DNA from: UBA5859 sp041940025
GTDB lineage: Bacteria; Pseudomonadota; Gammaproteobacteria; UBA5859
DNA: 64,000 nucleotides
Direction of reading: 5' to 3'
Assembly (NCBI GenBank): GCA_041940025.1
Contig: JBGTSY010000001.1
Span: 458,954-522,953 of the forward strand
Shown here: positions 63,980 through 64,000 of the stretch, in pieces
How the letters are laid out: every line of letters starts with the position of its first letter
Position numbering within the stretch: position 1 is the stretch's first letter
The notes under the pieces: model-generated
What the model saw: only the letters and a program-made list of their open reading frames with translations
Databases searched by the model: none
Told to the model about the DNA's origin: nothing
Translations under genes and position numbers: made by a program

Positions 63980-64000
63980 TTGGAGCGAATGGGTTTTCAC

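Overview
The window looks like a chromosomal segment of a free-living, respiring gammaproteobacterium of the Pseudomonadales/Oceanospirillales type. This rests on gene order: polA - small RNA - engB - cytochrome c5 - cytochrome c4 - dsbA - nuclease-like gene; waaF-waaC-waaG-waaP; tsaD / rpsU-yqeY-dnaG-rpoD-tRNA. These orders match what I know of Pseudomonas and relatives. Base composition is moderate, with AT-rich spacers. No species can be named from this alone.

Layout. 1-4.8 kb: conserved core (3' part of polA, a Spot 42/ErsA-position small RNA, engB, two c-type cytochromes, dsbA, an EEP-family hydrolase). 5-24.5 kb: accessory region. It holds a large unrecognised lipoprotein, an Sfp-type phosphopantetheinyl transferase, a periplasmic MORN-repeat protein, a TolC-type outer membrane protein, a type II thioesterase, an RND adaptor and pump, a degenerate PAP2 protein, an ammonium transporter, a small glycine-tailed protein, a transglutaminase-like protein, an outer-membrane barrel, a decayed gene remnant and a possible acyl-ACP-reductase-like protein. 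24.5-40.4 kb: LPS inner core. It holds the complete ADP-heptose set (gmhA, gmhB, hldE, hldD), a lipid A acyltransferase that seems to start at AUA, an O-antigen ligase, two methyltransferases, two glycosyltransferases, two LPS kinase-like proteins and waaP-waaG-waaC-waaF.

40.6-55.3 kb: mixed metabolism and signalling. It holds a membrane-anchored cytochrome c5, a four-PAS GGDEF/EAL protein, a pair of acyl-CoA dehydrogenases of which one lacks the catalytic glutamate, histidine decarboxylase with a tandem ACT protein, a lipid-type gene set (hydrolase, SDR, hotdog protein, metallo-hydrolase), RadC and a methyltransferase. 55.3-64 kb: hisB-hisH-hisA-hisF, tsaD, the macromolecular synthesis operon rpsU-yqeY-dnaG-rpoD and a tRNA with anticodon CAT that looks like tRNA-Ile2. 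A 25-base-period direct repeat typical of an insertion-sequence end lies just after the tRNA.

Most notable: the lipid A acyltransferase whose conserved N-terminus lies upstream of every ATG/GTG/TTG; the acyl-CoA dehydrogenase pair that may form a heteromer; the carrier-protein activation, editing and export set (PPTase, thioesterase II, RND, TolC) with no synthase in view; the small RNA between polA and engB; and the AAR-like protein beside a decaying gene. No CRISPR array, prophage or complete transposase gene was seen.
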